Source: Prochlorococcus sp. AG-418-F08 (GTDB taxonomy: Bacteria > Cyanobacteriota > Cyanobacteriia > PCC-6307 > Cyanobiaceae). From it: a stretch of 47,055 nucleotides of DNA. The stretch is taken from the NCBI GenBank assembly GCA_003214295.1, contig QCLV01000010.1, forward strand, positions 1-47,055, read 5' to 3'. The notes under the pieces are model-generated. The model did not search any database. It had not been told where the DNA came from and was given only the letters and a program-made list of their open reading frames with translations. Positions 34,981-44,798 of the stretch are shown piece after piece. Numbering within the stretch: the stretch's first letter is position 1; each line of letters starts with the position of its first letter. The translations under genes and the position numbers were made by a program.

Positions 34981-36344
34981 TGAAATCTCAAATAACTATA
35001 AAAAAAATTCAAGAACTTTTGATTAAACGAGTTCAAACTATATATGTGGATGATGATACATCCAGAAGAATGTGGTGGGCTTCTTTAGAAGTTATTCAAA
35101 AAGATTTCCTATCTCAGAATTATAAAAATGGTGGTATTTGGGTTGCTTCCCCTTTGCCAGCTTTTAATGATAAAAAATTTTTAAATCAACTTGATGGATG
35201 GCTTTGGTCTCCTGAGGGGTTTCCATACTTTCAAAATGAGAATGCAGGTTTTTTACCAGTAAATAATTCAGACAAGATAAAAAAAGATTGCGATTTAGTT
35301 AGTCATTATAAAGTCTTAAATCTTCGCCAAGAGGATGGTTATGAGCCTTTTTTGATGATAATCACCCCAAATTTTCAATGCGTATTATCGATTGTAGGAG
35401 AAAAAGATAAGAAAATTTTATTCATGAAGTGTGATGAAGAAAGCCTAAAACTTTCAATTGAATTAATGCACGCAAAATTAAATCAAGAAAATTATGAGGA
35501 AGGAGTAAAATTTCGTAATGCAATCAATAATCTAGGTAATCTTAATATTAATAATCAATTTGAAAAATTATTTTGGCCAAAATTATCGGCAAAATTAGCA
35601 AATATTGAGCCCTATCATAATATAAAGACTTCCGCAAAAAACGATGAAAAAAATGTGCAAATAACTGAAGCAAAATTATTACGTGCAATATCTCATGAAG
35701 TAAGAACGCCTTTAGCAACAATAAGAACCCTGATAAGTTCTACTTTAAAAAAATATAAAATGGACGAATCAATGAAAAATCGTTTAATTCAAATAGAAAA
35801 TGAATGTAATGAACAAATTGATAGATTTGGTTTAATCTTTAATGCTGCAGAATTAGTAAGTAATGAAGTTCCTTCATTAAATAATTTGGCAAAAATTAAT
35901 TTAGCCGAAATTTTTAAAAAGCTATCTCCTCTGTGGAATAAACAATTAAATCGACGAGGGATTTCTTTAAAGATTGATATTCCCAATCAACTTCCTCAAA
36001 TTTTGAGTGATTCTGAAAAATTAGAATTGATGTTAAGTGGATTAATTGATAAAAATACTAGAGGATTAAAAGAAGGTAGTACATTAATTTTAGAATTAAG
36101 ACCAGCTGGTCAAAAACTTAAACTGCAATTAAAAGTAATAAAATTAGAAAGCAATCAAAAAGAAATTCTCAAAAAAGATAACGGTTCTGATATTGGCCCT
36201 GTTTTGAATTGGAACCCTCAAACAGGTAGTTTACAACTTAGTCAAAATGCTACTCAAAAGTTATTAGCTAGTTTAGGAGGGCATGTCACAAAGAGGCGTG
36301 ATACAGGTTTGACAGTATTTTTTCCGATTTCAGATTCAAAATAA
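34980..36344 (+). CDS. histidine-kinase-like protein with degenerate ATP-binding domain
   Basis: The 454-residue protein begins at the ATG (34980) that overlaps the rodA stop. Residues 1-215 form a soluble N-terminal domain, perhaps sensory (GGIWVASPLPAF, LDGWLWSPEGFP), without membrane segments. The H-box ISHEVRTPLATIRTL carries the phosphorylatable H239 and heads a normal dimerisation helix pair. The C-terminal HATPase region is atypical: the N-box is reduced to LSGLIDKNTRGLKEGS, and the expected DXGXG and GXGLGL boxes are not visible. It may be inactive as an ATPase, or act as a phosphotransfer partner. No response regulator is adjacent; psaD follows after 111 bases. Confidence 0.8.
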   Translation: MKSQITIKKIQELLIKRVQTIYVDDDTSRRMWWASLEVIQKDFLSQNYKNGGIWVASPLPAFNDKKFLNQLDGWLWSPEGFPYFQNENAGFLPVNNSDKIKKDCDLVSHYKVLNLRQEDGYEPFLMIITPNFQCVLSIVGEKDKKILFMKCDEESLKLSIELMHAKLNQENYEEGVKFRNAINNLGNLNINNQFEKLFWPKLSAKLANIEPYHNIKTSAKNDEKNVQITEAKLLRAISHEVRTPLATIRTLISSTLKKYKMDESMKNRLIQIENECNEQIDRFGLIFNAAELVSNEVPSLNNLAKINLAEIFKKLSPLWNKQLNRRGISLKIDIPNQLPQILSDSEKLELMLSGLIDKNTRGLKEGSTLILELRPAGQKLKLQLKVIKLESNQKEILKKDNGSDIGPVLNWNPQTGSLQLSQNATQKLLASLGGHVTKRRDTGLTVFFPISDSK

Positions 36345-36455
36345 TATGAAAAATAAGTTTTCCATATATTAAATAATGTAGAAGATTTACTATATATTTC
36401 GAATTTTGCAAAATATGAATGCTAATTTCTTATTAGAAATAACTCAAAATCAAGG

Positions 36456-36878
36456 ATGACTGAAACTTTAGTTGGTCAATTTCCAAAGCATATAGGTAGT
36501 ACTGGGGGTTTATTAAACTCAGCAGAAACCGAAGAAAAATATGCAATTGTATGGAAAAGTTCAAAGGAACAAGCATTTGAATTACCTACCGGTGGAGCGG
36601 CTATTATGCACGAAGGTGATAATCTAATGTACTTTGCAAGAAAAGAACAATGCCTTGCATTAGGGACACAATTAAGAGCCTTCAAGCCAAGAATTGAAGA
36701 TTTTAAAATTTACCGAATTTTCCCAGGTGGTGATATTGAATTTTTACACCCAAAAGATGGTGTTTTCTCTGAAAAAGTAAATGAAGGTAGAGAGAAAGTT
36801 GGTCATAATCCTAGGAGAATAGGAGAGAACCCTAATCCAGCAGGTTTGAAATTTACAACTAAAAATACTTTTGATTAA
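36456..36878 (+). CDS. psaD: photosystem I subunit II (PsaD)
   Basis: PsaD is the peripheral stromal subunit of photosystem I that docks ferredoxin and holds PsaC in place. At 140 residues it has the cyanobacterial length. Typical blocks are [58 protein letters not shown] and [32 protein letters not shown] directly precedes the ATG. A small hairpin CTAAT-TTCTT-ATTAG (36422-36436) lies in the leader. Confidence 0.98.
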   Translation: MTETLVGQFPKHIGSTGGLLNSAETEEKYAIVWKSSKEQAFELPTGGAAIMHEGDNLMYFARKEQCLALGTQLRAFKPRIEDFKIYRIFPGGDIEFLHPKDGVFSEKVNEGREKVGHNPRRIGENPNPAGLKFTTKNTFD

Positions 36879-36889
36879 CTTCCCTAAAG

Positions 36890-36918
36890 TTGAAATAAAA
36901 GAAGAAAATAATTATAAT
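36890..36918 (+). promoter_or_regulatory. sigma-70-type promoter for trpE
   Basis: TTGAAA (36890-36895) and TATAAT (36913-36918) with a 17-base spacer lie between psaD and trpE. The predicted start is about 12-14 bases before the trpE ATG, leaving a very short leader with no room for a transcription attenuator. Confidence 0.5.
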
Positions 36919-36937
36919 TTGGGTTGACACTATTAGT

Positions 36938-38458
36938 ATGATCAGCTCTCAGAAAGATAGTTTTTTAAAGGCTTACAAAGAAGGTAAAAATTTTATACCT
37001 ATCATTCAAACTTGGCCAGCAGATTTAGAGACACCATTATCAACTTGGTTAAAATTATCCTCGAAAGATTCCCATGGTGTTTTTCTTGAATCTGTTGAAG
37101 GTGGTGAAAGTTTGGGTAGATGGAGTATTGTTGCCACTAAACCTCTTTGGGAAGCCGTTTGTTATGGAGAAGAAATAGTTAAAACTTGGAATAATGGAAA
37201 AACTGAAACATATAAAGGTGATCCTTTTGAGATTTTAAGAAGTTGGACAAAGGAATATAAGTCAACCATGCTTGATGATCTACCATCAATTGGACAGTTA
37301 TATGGCTCTTGGGGTTATGAATTAATAAATCAAATAGAACCAAGTGTTCCAATAAATGAAATACCAGAAAACGATATTCCTTATGGATCCTGGATGTTTT
37401 TTGATCAGTTAGTTGTTTTTGATCAAATAAAAAGATGCATTACTGCAGTGGTTTATGCAGATACAACTTCTTCAAAAGAGTTATCGATAGAAGAGTTGTA
37501 TATTAGCTCAATTTCAAAAATTCAAAAGACTAGAAATTTAATGAGAGTTCCTCTAAAAGAAAATGAGTTTTTAGATTGGAATGAAAATGAGAATTTGGAT
37601 TTAGATCTAGAAAGTAATTGGAAGAAAAAAGATTTTGAGGACGCTGTTCTTTCTGCAAAAGAATATATAAGAAAGGGAGATATCTTCCAAATAGTTATAA
37701 GTCAGAGATTTCAAACTAAAGTCAATAATGATCCCTTTAATTTATATAGAAGTTTGAGGATGGTTAATCCATCTCCATACATGTCATTTTTTGATTTTGG
37801 CTCATGGTACCTGATAGGTTCAAGTCCTGAGGTAATGGTTAAAGCTGAAAAAAATAAAAATAGTCAGATTGTTGCAAGCTTAAGACCAATAGCTGGCACA
37901 AGACCTAGAGGTCTTGATAATCAACAAGACTTGGAATTAGAAAAGGATTTATTAAAAGATCCAAAAGAGATAGCTGAACATGTAATGCTAATTGATCTTG
38001 GGAGAAATGATCTTGGAAGAGTTTGTGAAATTGGTACTGTCAAAGTAAAGGATTTAATGGTTATTGAGAAATATTCACATGTTATGCATATAGTTAGTGA
38101 AGTTGAGGGAATCTTAAAAAAGAATGCCGATGTATGGGATTTACTAAAAGCATCTTTTCCTGCTGGGACAGTAACTGGCGCGCCAAAAATAAGAGCTATG
38201 CAATTAATTAAGCACTTTGAAAAAGATGCTAGAGGACCTTATGCTGGAGTTTATGGATCTATAGATATTAATGGTGCATTAAATACAGCAATTACAATAA
38301 GAACTATGATCGTTAAACCCTCAAGAGATGGGAAATATGATGTTTCAGTGCAAGCAGGAGCTGGAATAGTTGCTGATTCTTTTCCTGAAAATGAATATCA
38401 AGAGACGATAAATAAAGCAAAAGGGATACTAAAAGCATTAGCCTGTTTGGATAAATAA
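36938..38458 (+). CDS. trpE: anthranilate synthase component I
   Basis: TrpE makes anthranilate from chorismate, the first committed step to tryptophan. The 506-residue protein has the N-terminal tryptophan-feedback motif in FLESVEGGESLGRWS. The chorismate-binding domain includes GDIFQIVISQRFQT, PSPYMSFFDFG, IAGTRPRG, EKDLLKDPKEIAEHVMLIDLGRNDLGR, FPAGTVTGAPKIRAMQLI and the terminal GAGIVADSFPENEYQET. The glutamine amidotransferase partner TrpG is not adjacent. The gene runs straight into gshA with no gap. Confidence 0.97.
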   Translation: MISSQKDSFLKAYKEGKNFIPIIQTWPADLETPLSTWLKLSSKDSHGVFLESVEGGESLGRWSIVATKPLWEAVCYGEEIVKTWNNGKTETYKGDPFEILRSWTKEYKSTMLDDLPSIGQLYGSWGYELINQIEPSVPINEIPENDIPYGSWMFFDQLVVFDQIKRCITAVVYADTTSSKELSIEELYISSISKIQKTRNLMRVPLKENEFLDWNENENLDLDLESNWKKKDFEDAVLSAKEYIRKGDIFQIVISQRFQTKVNNDPFNLYRSLRMVNPSPYMSFFDFGSWYLIGSSPEVMVKAEKNKNSQIVASLRPIAGTRPRGLDNQQDLELEKDLLKDPKEIAEHVMLIDLGRNDLGRVCEIGTVKVKDLMVIEKYSHVMHIVSEVEGILKKNADVWDLLKASFPAGTVTGAPKIRAMQLIKHFEKDARGPYAGVYGSIDINGALNTAITIRTMIVKPSRDGKYDVSVQAGAGIVADSFPENEYQETINKAKGILKALACLDK

Positions 38459-39577
38459 ATGAGTCAAAATAATCTTTATAAGGGTTTTGAGGTGGAACTT
38501 TTCACAGGTTCTTTAAATTCTCATATTGGTGTTTCAGCTGAAATTGAGCAAACATTTCCTGATTTTGTCAAAGAGCCAGATAATAGAAACGTTGAATACA
38601 TAACAATTCCTGAAAAAGACTACAATTTTTTGTACGAGAAGTTATTAACTCCAAGAAAAAAATTAAGAAGATGGCTAAACAGTAAAGAGTTAACAATTAT
38701 TCCGTCATCTACTCTATGTTTTAAACACGATATTCAATTTCAAAGATCTGATGTTGACAATATTTATCATCAATTTATAGAGGATAATTATGGAACCTCT
38801 ATTGCAACTTCAAGTGTTCACATAAACGTAGGAATAGACGACTTAGATAAGCTTTTTGCCGCTATTAGACTAATAAGATCTGAGGCTGCTTTATATCTAT
38901 CCCTGAGTGCTAGTTCACCTTTTTTAAATAATAAAATTACAAAGAATCACTCTCAGAGATGGATGCAGTTTCCAAAAACACCAAGTAAGGTACCTTTCTT
39001 TGTAAATCATGATTCTTATATAAATTGGATCGAGGAAAATATAGCTAATAAAAACATGCAAAATATCAGGCATTTTTGGTCCTCAATACGACCAAATGGT
39101 CCTCAAAGACCTTTAATTCTTGATCGTTTGGAATTAAGAATTTGTGATTTTGTTTATGATATCGACTTGCTTCTAGGGATAACAGCCATGATAGAACTTA
39201 GGATTTTAAATCTTTTTGAAAATATTAAAACCTTAGACCCTTTGAATGCTAGTTTTTTTTCTATGGAAAAATTATCAGAAATATGTGATCAAAATGAAAA
39301 TAATGCTGCGAAAGATAGTCTGAATTCAGAATTAATTAACTGGCAAGATGGCAAAAAAGTTATTTGTAGAGAATGGATTCGAAACTTATTATCAGATTTG
39401 TCATCCACAGCAGAAAATTTTGGTATGAAACATCTTTTGAATCCTATTTATAAAGTTCTTGAAGAAGGTAATCAATCCATGAAATGGATAAATCAATATA
39501 AAAAAGGTCTTTCTATTGAGCAAATAATGAAAATTTCTATTGAAGATATGATTAGGAGTGAAGCCGAGAATGTTTGA
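38459..39577 (+). CDS. gshA: glutamate--cysteine ligase, cyanobacterial type
   Basis: The 372-residue protein matches the cyanobacterial GshA family, distinct from the E. coli enzyme, which makes gamma-glutamylcysteine for glutathione. Recognisable parts are YKGFEVELFTGSLNSHIGVSAEIEQTFPDFVKEPDNRNVEY, PRKKLRRWL, SSVHINVGI and RPLILDRLELRICDFV. Its ATG directly follows the trpE stop, so the two genes are translated from one message even though their pathways differ. The assignment depends on family recognition. Confidence 0.85.
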   Translation: MSQNNLYKGFEVELFTGSLNSHIGVSAEIEQTFPDFVKEPDNRNVEYITIPEKDYNFLYEKLLTPRKKLRRWLNSKELTIIPSSTLCFKHDIQFQRSDVDNIYHQFIEDNYGTSIATSSVHINVGIDDLDKLFAAIRLIRSEAALYLSLSASSPFLNNKITKNHSQRWMQFPKTPSKVPFFVNHDSYINWIEENIANKNMQNIRHFWSSIRPNGPQRPLILDRLELRICDFVYDIDLLLGITAMIELRILNLFENIKTLDPLNASFFSMEKLSEICDQNENNAAKDSLNSELINWQDGKKVICREWIRNLLSDLSSTAENFGMKHLLNPIYKVLEEGNQSMKWINQYKKGLSIEQIMKISIEDMIRSEAENV

Positions 39578-39630
39578 TTATTTAAATAAACATTTGATCT
39601 GAACATTTTTAGTTGTGACATAATGATTAT

Positions 39631-42600
39631 ATGGAATCTTTTCGACAGATAAAAAATAATAACGTGGATCTGATAAGTAACAATGATCCACTTGATAAAA
39701 ATCGTCTTTTAATTGAAGATCTATGGGAATCTGTACTCAGAGAAGAATGCCCAGATGATCAAGCAGAGAGATTGATACAGCTTAAAGAATTAAGTTATTC
39801 GAAACAAATTGATGGTGATAGTTCAAAAACTTTTAAAAATGAAATAGTTGATATTGTAAATTCTATGGATTTAGCAGAATCCATTGCAGCAGCGAGGGCG
39901 TTTTCATTGTATTTTCAACTTGTGAATATTTTGGAACAAAGAGTTGAGGAAGATAGATATATTCAAAGCTTTACTAATAAGGATGTTCAAAAATCGCCTG
40001 ACAATCTTGATCCTTTTGCTCCCGCATTGGCAAGACAAAATGCTCCAGTAACTTTTAGGGAATTATTTTACAGGCTAAGGAAATTAAATGTGCCTCCAGG
40101 AAAATTAGAGGAGTTATTGCAGGAAATGGATATTCGTTTAGTTTTTACTGCTCACCCGACTGAGATAGTAAGACATACGGTAAGACATAAGCAAACAAGA
40201 GTCGCAAATTTGTTGAAAAAAATACAGGTTGAGCAATTTTTAACAAAAGAAGAAAAAAATTCACTAAAAACCCAATTAAAAGAGGAAGTAAGACTTTGGT
40301 GGAGGACAGATGAATTACATCAATTCAAACCTTCAGTTTTAGATGAAGTAGATTATGCCTTGCATTATTTTCAGCAAGTTTTATTTAATGCAATGCCTCA
40401 ATTGAGAGGCAGAATAGCTGAAGCACTCACCGAAAACTATCCAGATGTTCAGATGCCCTCCGAATCTTTTTGTAACTTTGGTTCTTGGGTTGGCTCAGAT
40501 AGGGATGGTAATCCATCGGTTACTCCCGAAATAACATGGCGAACTGCCTGCTATCAAAGGCAATTGATGTTGGAGAGATATATTATTGCAACATCGAATC
40601 TAAGAGATCAATTAAGTGTCTCAATGCAATGGAGTCAAGTTAGTTCTTCTCTATTAGAGTCGTTAGAGACGGATAGGGTTAAGTTTCCTGAAATTTATGA
40701 AGCTAGGGCAACAAGATACAGATCAGAACCTTATAGATTGAAATTAAGTTACATCTTAGAGAAATTAAGATTGACACAAGAAAGGAATAATTTATTAGCT
40801 GATAGTGGTTGGAAATTTGACTTAGAGGGTGAAATGGATACTAAAAAAATGGATAAAGAAGAAAACTTATATTACAAATCAGTAAATGAATTTACGTATG
40901 ATCTTGAGTTAATTAAAAATAGTCTCATTAGTACAGATTTAACTTGTGAGGCTGTTAATACCCTACTTACTCAGGTTCATATTTTTGGTTTTTCTTTAGC
41001 CAGTTTAGATATTCGTCAAGAAAGTACAAGGCATAGTGACGCAATACAAGAACTTACAAATTATCTTGATTTATCTGTCCAATATGACCACATGTCTGAA
41101 GAAGAGAAAATCAGATGGCTCGTAGACGAATTAAATACAAAAAGGCCTTTAATTCCCTCTGAAGGTAACTGGACAAAAACTACGGAAGAAACCTTTTCAG
41201 TTTTTAAAATGGTAAAGAGACTGCAACAAGAGTTTGGGAGCCGTATTTGTCATTCTTATGTAATTTCGATGAGTCATAGTGCATCTGACTTACTTGAAGT
41301 TCTCCTATTGGCAAAAGAAATGGGACTTCTTGATCAAAATTCGCAAAAGTCGAAATTATTAGTTGTACCTCTTTTTGAAACTGTTGAAGACCTTAAAAGA
41401 GCACCAGAAGTAATGGAAAAGTTGTTTAAATTAGATTTTTATAAATCATTATTGCCAAAAGTTGGAGAATCTTTTAAGCCTCTTCAAGAATTAATGCTTG
41501 GATATTCTGATAGTAATAAAGATTCAGGTTTTGTTTCTAGTAATTGGGAAATTCATAGAGCTCAAATCGCTCTTCAAAATCTTGCAAGTAGAAACAATAT
41601 ATTGCTAAGACTTTTTCATGGAAGAGGTGGGTCCGTAGGTAGAGGAGGAGGGCCAGCTTATCAGGCAATATTGGCTCAACCAAGTGGCACTCTCAAAGGC
41701 CGAATAAAAATAACAGAACAAGGTGAAGTCCTAGCCTCTAAATATAGTCTTCCTGAGCTGGCTTTGTATAATCTTGAAACTGTTACCACAGCTGTTATTC
41801 AAAATAGTTTGGTAAATAATAGACTTGACGCCACTCCAGAATGGAATCAATTAATGTCTAGGCTGGCAGAAACATCAAGGTCTCACTATAGAAAATTAGT
41901 GCATGAGAATCCTGATTTGTTAAATTTCTTTCAAGAAGTCACGCCAATTGAAGAAATAAGTAAATTACAAATATCTAGTAGGCCCGCACGAAGAAAAAAA
42001 GGTGCAAAAGATTTGTCAAGTTTAAGAGCTATTCCATGGGTGTTTGGTTGGACACAGAGTAGATTTCTTTTGCCCAGTTGGTTTGGAGTAGGTACTGCAT
42101 TATCATCTGAATTAAATTCAGATCCACAACAAATTGAATTACTAAGAGTTCTCCATCAAAGATGGCCATTCTTTAGGATGCTCATATCTAAGGTGGAAAT
42201 GACTTTATCCAAGGTAGATTTGGAAGTTGCTAAATATTATGTTGATACACTTGGCAGTAAAGAAAATAAAGATTCTTTTGATCTTATATTTGAAGTAATT
42301 TCTAAAGAGTATAATCTTACAAAATTATTAATACTTGAAATAACTGGGAAAAACAAACTTCTCGAATCTGATAGAGACTTAAAATCATCAGTAAGCTTGA
42401 GAAATAAAACGATCATCCCATTAGGATTTTTGCAGGTTTCACTTTTAAGAAGACTTAGAGACCAAACAAGACAACCACCAGTTAGTGAATTTTTTATTGA
42501 TAAAGATGAATCTACAAGAGCTTATAGTAGAAGTGAACTATTGAGAGGAGCACTTTTAACTATTAATGGGATAGCAGCTGGCATGAGAAATACAGGTTGA
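39631..42600 (+). CDS. ppc: phosphoenolpyruvate carboxylase
   Basis: Ppc fixes bicarbonate onto PEP to make oxaloacetate, supplying C4 acids where the TCA cycle is used biosynthetically. At 989 residues it has cyanobacterial length. Catalytic features are H175 in [33 protein letters not shown], the mobile loop [23 protein letters not shown] and RPARRKK followed by [14 protein letters not shown]. The C-terminus [11 protein letters not shown] is the usual effector-site tail. A CATAAT box with a preceding TG (39616-39624) ends seven bases before the ATG, so a leader may be very short. Confidence 0.98.
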   Translation: MESFRQIKNNNVDLISNNDPLDKNRLLIEDLWESVLREECPDDQAERLIQLKELSYSKQIDGDSSKTFKNEIVDIVNSMDLAESIAAARAFSLYFQLVNILEQRVEEDRYIQSFTNKDVQKSPDNLDPFAPALARQNAPVTFRELFYRLRKLNVPPGKLEELLQEMDIRLVFTAHPTEIVRHTVRHKQTRVANLLKKIQVEQFLTKEEKNSLKTQLKEEVRLWWRTDELHQFKPSVLDEVDYALHYFQQVLFNAMPQLRGRIAEALTENYPDVQMPSESFCNFGSWVGSDRDGNPSVTPEITWRTACYQRQLMLERYIIATSNLRDQLSVSMQWSQVSSSLLESLETDRVKFPEIYEARATRYRSEPYRLKLSYILEKLRLTQERNNLLADSGWKFDLEGEMDTKKMDKEENLYYKSVNEFTYDLELIKNSLISTDLTCEAVNTLLTQVHIFGFSLASLDIRQESTRHSDAIQELTNYLDLSVQYDHMSEEEKIRWLVDELNTKRPLIPSEGNWTKTTEETFSVFKMVKRLQQEFGSRICHSYVISMSHSASDLLEVLLLAKEMGLLDQNSQKSKLLVVPLFETVEDLKRAPEVMEKLFKLDFYKSLLPKVGESFKPLQELMLGYSDSNKDSGFVSSNWEIHRAQIALQNLASRNNILLRLFHGRGGSVGRGGGPAYQAILAQPSGTLKGRIKITEQGEVLASKYSLPELALYNLETVTTAVIQNSLVNNRLDATPEWNQLMSRLAETSRSHYRKLVHENPDLLNFFQEVTPIEEISKLQISSRPARRKKGAKDLSSLRAIPWVFGWTQSRFLLPSWFGVGTALSSELNSDPQQIELLRVLHQRWPFFRMLISKVEMTLSKVDLEVAKYYVDTLGSKENKDSFDLIFEVISKEYNLTKLLILEITGKNKLLESDRDLKSSVSLRNKTIIPLGFLQVSLLRRLRDQTRQPPVSEFFIDKDESTRAYSRSELLRGALLTINGIAAGMRNTG

Positions 42601-42603
42601 TAA

Positions 42604-43050
42604 TTGCAATATTTTTCTAAAAAAAAACTTATACTTCCTGAAGGTTATTTTGTTAACTCCTCTCAGATTCCTGCATCTAAAGAAGTTAACAAACTTTTAG
42701 CTAATTGTGGTTGTGAGACATTTCCAAATAAACCTCTTTCTGAAGCTATTCAACAGAGTAATTTCTTTTTCTCCATACTGGATCAAAGAAAAAATAAATT
42801 GTATGGCTTTGTTCGAGTTACATCTGACAGAGGATTGAACGCTAATTTATGGAATTTAAGTGCAGCTCCAGGGAATAATCAACAACTTTATTATTCAATA
42901 TTGCTTCAAGTAACTCTTGAGAAAATAAATAGAGAGATGCCTGGATGCAGTATTTCTGTACAGGCTCCAGCTTCTTCTTTTAGAAGTCTAGAAGAAATTG
43001 GATTCATATTAGACCCAAATGGTATTAGAGTGATGGGATATAAACTTTAA
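42604..43050 (+). CDS. GNAT-like acetyltransferase domain protein
   Basis: This 148-residue protein begins with TTG, three bases after the ppc stop. The order of elements fits a GNAT fold: a substrate segment, a strand with FFFSILDQRKNKLYGFVRVTSD, a strand NANLWNLSAAPG, then a helix QLYYSILLQVTLEKI and a closing EEIGFILDPNGIRVMGYKL, which resembles the usual GF...GIRV ending. The acetyl-CoA pyrophosphate loop (Q/RxxGxG/A) is not clear, so activity is uncertain. It is probably co-transcribed with ppc. The substrate is unknown. Confidence 0.7.
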   Translation: MQYFSKKKLILPEGYFVNSSQIPASKEVNKLLANCGCETFPNKPLSEAIQQSNFFFSILDQRKNKLYGFVRVTSDRGLNANLWNLSAAPGNNQQLYYSILLQVTLEKINREMPGCSISVQAPASSFRSLEEIGFILDPNGIRVMGYKL

Positions 43051-43060
43051 AAATATATTA

Positions 43061-43134
43061 CGAGCATGGAGGGATTCGAACCCCCGACTCTCAGAACCGG
43101 AATCTGATGCTCTATCCAACTGAGCTACATGCCC
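43061..43134 (-). tRNA. tRNA-Arg (anticodon CCG)
   Basis: On the minus strand, acceptor GGGCATG pairs with CATGCTC (one G-T pair). The D arm contains GTAGCTCAGTTGGATAGAGC, the anticodon arm CAGATTCCGGTTCTG gives CCG (reads CGG), and the T arm is GGGGGTTCGAATCCC. The discriminator is G and CCA is not encoded. It lies between the GNAT-like gene and recF, antisense to both. Confidence 0.95.
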
Positions 43135-43202
43135 TTTAATTTTTCAATTTCTTTAAAGAAAATTTAAATAAACTAAATTTAGCTAATTTAATTAATGAAT
43201 GC

Positions 43203-44303
43203 ATAAAAAAAATTTTTTTAAATAAATTAAAAATTCAAAATTTTCGGAACCATAAAAGTTTTGAAATTGACTTAAAAGAGCAAAGAGCAATTGTTCTTGG
43301 TTGTAATGGTATAGGCAAGTCAAATTTACTGGAATCGGTTGAATTTTTAAGTCAATTAAAATCAAATAGAGCATTAAGTGACAAAGACTTAATAGAAAAT
43401 GATAGTGATATGGCTATAGTCATCGGACAAATAGATTTTAAAGATGATTTAAGGTTGAATTTGTTCCGAAAAGGTCCTAAAAGGATTTATGTTAATGATT
43501 CAATCTTGAAAAAGCAAAGTGAAATAAAAAATTATATTCGTAGTGTATGTTTCTGTTCTAATGATATAGAAATTGTTAGAAGTGAACCGAGTTATAGAAG
43601 AACATGGATTGATAAAGTGGTATCTCAGCTTGAACCAGTATATTTAGACTTGATAACCAGATTTAGCAGGCTTTTAAAACAAAGAAGTTATTTTTGGCGT
43701 TCTGAAAGTTTCCAAAATAAACAATCCAATGAAATTATTGAAAGCTTTGATATTCAAATGTCAATAATAAGTACAAGAATTTTTAGGCGTAGAAGAAGAG
43801 CCCTATTAAAAATAAAACCATATATTGAATATTGGCATAATCACTTAAGTAAGTCTAAAGAACAAGTAGGTATAAATTATCTTTCTGGGATACAAAATAT
43901 AATCCCAGAAGAAGAAGAAGAAGAAGTTATTAGTAAAAAAATAGTAGAACAATTATTTAATCAGCGTTCAATCGAAGCATTGACTGGTAAATGTAATTTT
44001 GGACCTCATCGTGATGATATTGAATTCCTAATTAATGATATGTCTGTTAGAAAATATGGCTCATCTGGTCAGCAAAGAACTTTCATCTTAGCTTTGAAGA
44101 TGGCTGAACTAGATTTATTAACTAAAACTCTAGATGTTGCTCCAATACTTATATTAGATGATGTTTTGGCAGAACTAGATATAACTAGACAAAATTTGTT
44201 GCTCAATTCAGTAGGCAAAGAAAGTCAATGTTTTATTAGTGCGACCCATCTGGATAAATTTAACCAGTCTTTTTTGAGCTCTTCACAAATGATTCATTTA
44301 TAG
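43203..44303 (+). CDS. recF: DNA replication/repair protein RecF, start codon displaced
   Basis: RecF is an SMC-like ATPase that loads the RecFOR pathway at gaps. The frame from about 43203 encodes KIFLNKLKIQNFRNHKSFE, the Walker A loop GCNGIGKSNLLE, the GPHRDDIEF block, the signature SSGQQRTFILALKMAEL and Walker B PILILDDVLAELD. An ATG start at 43410 would delete Walker A, so the gene must begin upstream. No ATG, GTG or TTG exists there in frame. The ATG at 43199 is out of frame by one base because of the A8/T7 run (43205-43219). Losing one base would give an MHKKIFLNKL start and about 367 residues. A GAA microsatellite encodes six glutamates (43908-43925). Confidence 0.88.
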   Translation: MKKIFLNKLKIQNFRNHKSFEIDLKEQRAIVLGCNGIGKSNLLESVEFLSQLKSNRALSDKDLIENDSDMAIVIGQIDFKDDLRLNLFRKGPKRIYVNDSILKKQSEIKNYIRSVCFCSNDIEIVRSEPSYRRTWIDKVVSQLEPVYLDLITRFSRLLKQRSYFWRSESFQNKQSNEIIESFDIQMSIISTRIFRRRRRALLKIKPYIEYWHNHLSKSKEQVGINYLSGIQNIIPEEEEEEVISKKIVEQLFNQRSIEALTGKCNFGPHRDDIEFLINDMSVRKYGSSGQQRTFILALKMAELDLLTKTLDVAPILILDDVLAELDITRQNLLLNSVGKESQCFISATHLDKFNQSFLSSSQMIHL

Positions 44304-44354
44304 TTCTAATGGCCATAATTTTTAGCTAATCTTATATTCAAATAAATTTATTTA

Positions 44355-44789
44355 ATGGAAGTCAACAAACAAAATCAAATTTTTAGTTCTTTAAGTAATG
44401 AAAAAGAATTAAGTCATAAAAGTAAACACCTATTGTTAGAACTTTATAAATGTGATTACGAAAAACTAAATGATGAATCTTTTTTGCGCTGTTCATTAAA
44501 CAGAGCTGCCAAATTTGCAAAAGCAACAGTTTTGAATTTGATAAGTAATAAATTTGAACCTCAGGGAGTTACAGCAATTGCCTTACTAGCTGAATCCCAT
44601 ATTTCAATACATACTTGGCCTGAATCTAATTATTCTGCAGTCGATATTTTTACTTGTGGTCGCAATATGTTGCCAGAACTTGCTAGTCAATATTTAATTG
44701 AAGCATTAAAGGCTGAAGAACATTCCTTACGGGTTATTGAGCGAAATCCTCCCTCAACAGTACTTAAAGGGATGAGAACAGCTGTTTAA
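44355..44789 (+). CDS. speD: S-adenosylmethionine decarboxylase proenzyme
   Basis: SpeD decarboxylates S-adenosylmethionine to give the aminopropyl donor for spermidine. The 144-residue proenzyme cleaves itself between Glu and Ser in LLAESHISIHTWPE to form a pyruvoyl group. The downstream VDIFTCGRN holds the conserved catalytic cysteine. It is slightly longer at the N-terminus than the shortest bacterial forms. It follows recF by 51 bases and converges on the larE-like gene with nine bases between. Confidence 0.95.
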   Translation: MEVNKQNQIFSSLSNEKELSHKSKHLLLELYKCDYEKLNDESFLRCSLNRAAKFAKATVLNLISNKFEPQGVTAIALLAESHISIHTWPESNYSAVDIFTCGRNMLPELASQYLIEALKAEEHSLRVIERNPPSTVLKGMRTAV

Positions 44790-44798
44790 CTAAAAACA

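Noticed and set aside
36345..36455. Search for an HLR1 (RpaB) site before psaD
   Set aside because: No pair of TTACA-type repeats with correct spacing is present here or before psaC.
43410..44303. ATG at 43410 as the recF start
   Set aside because: It would remove the Walker A loop and the conserved N-terminal strand, both encoded in the same open frame upstream.
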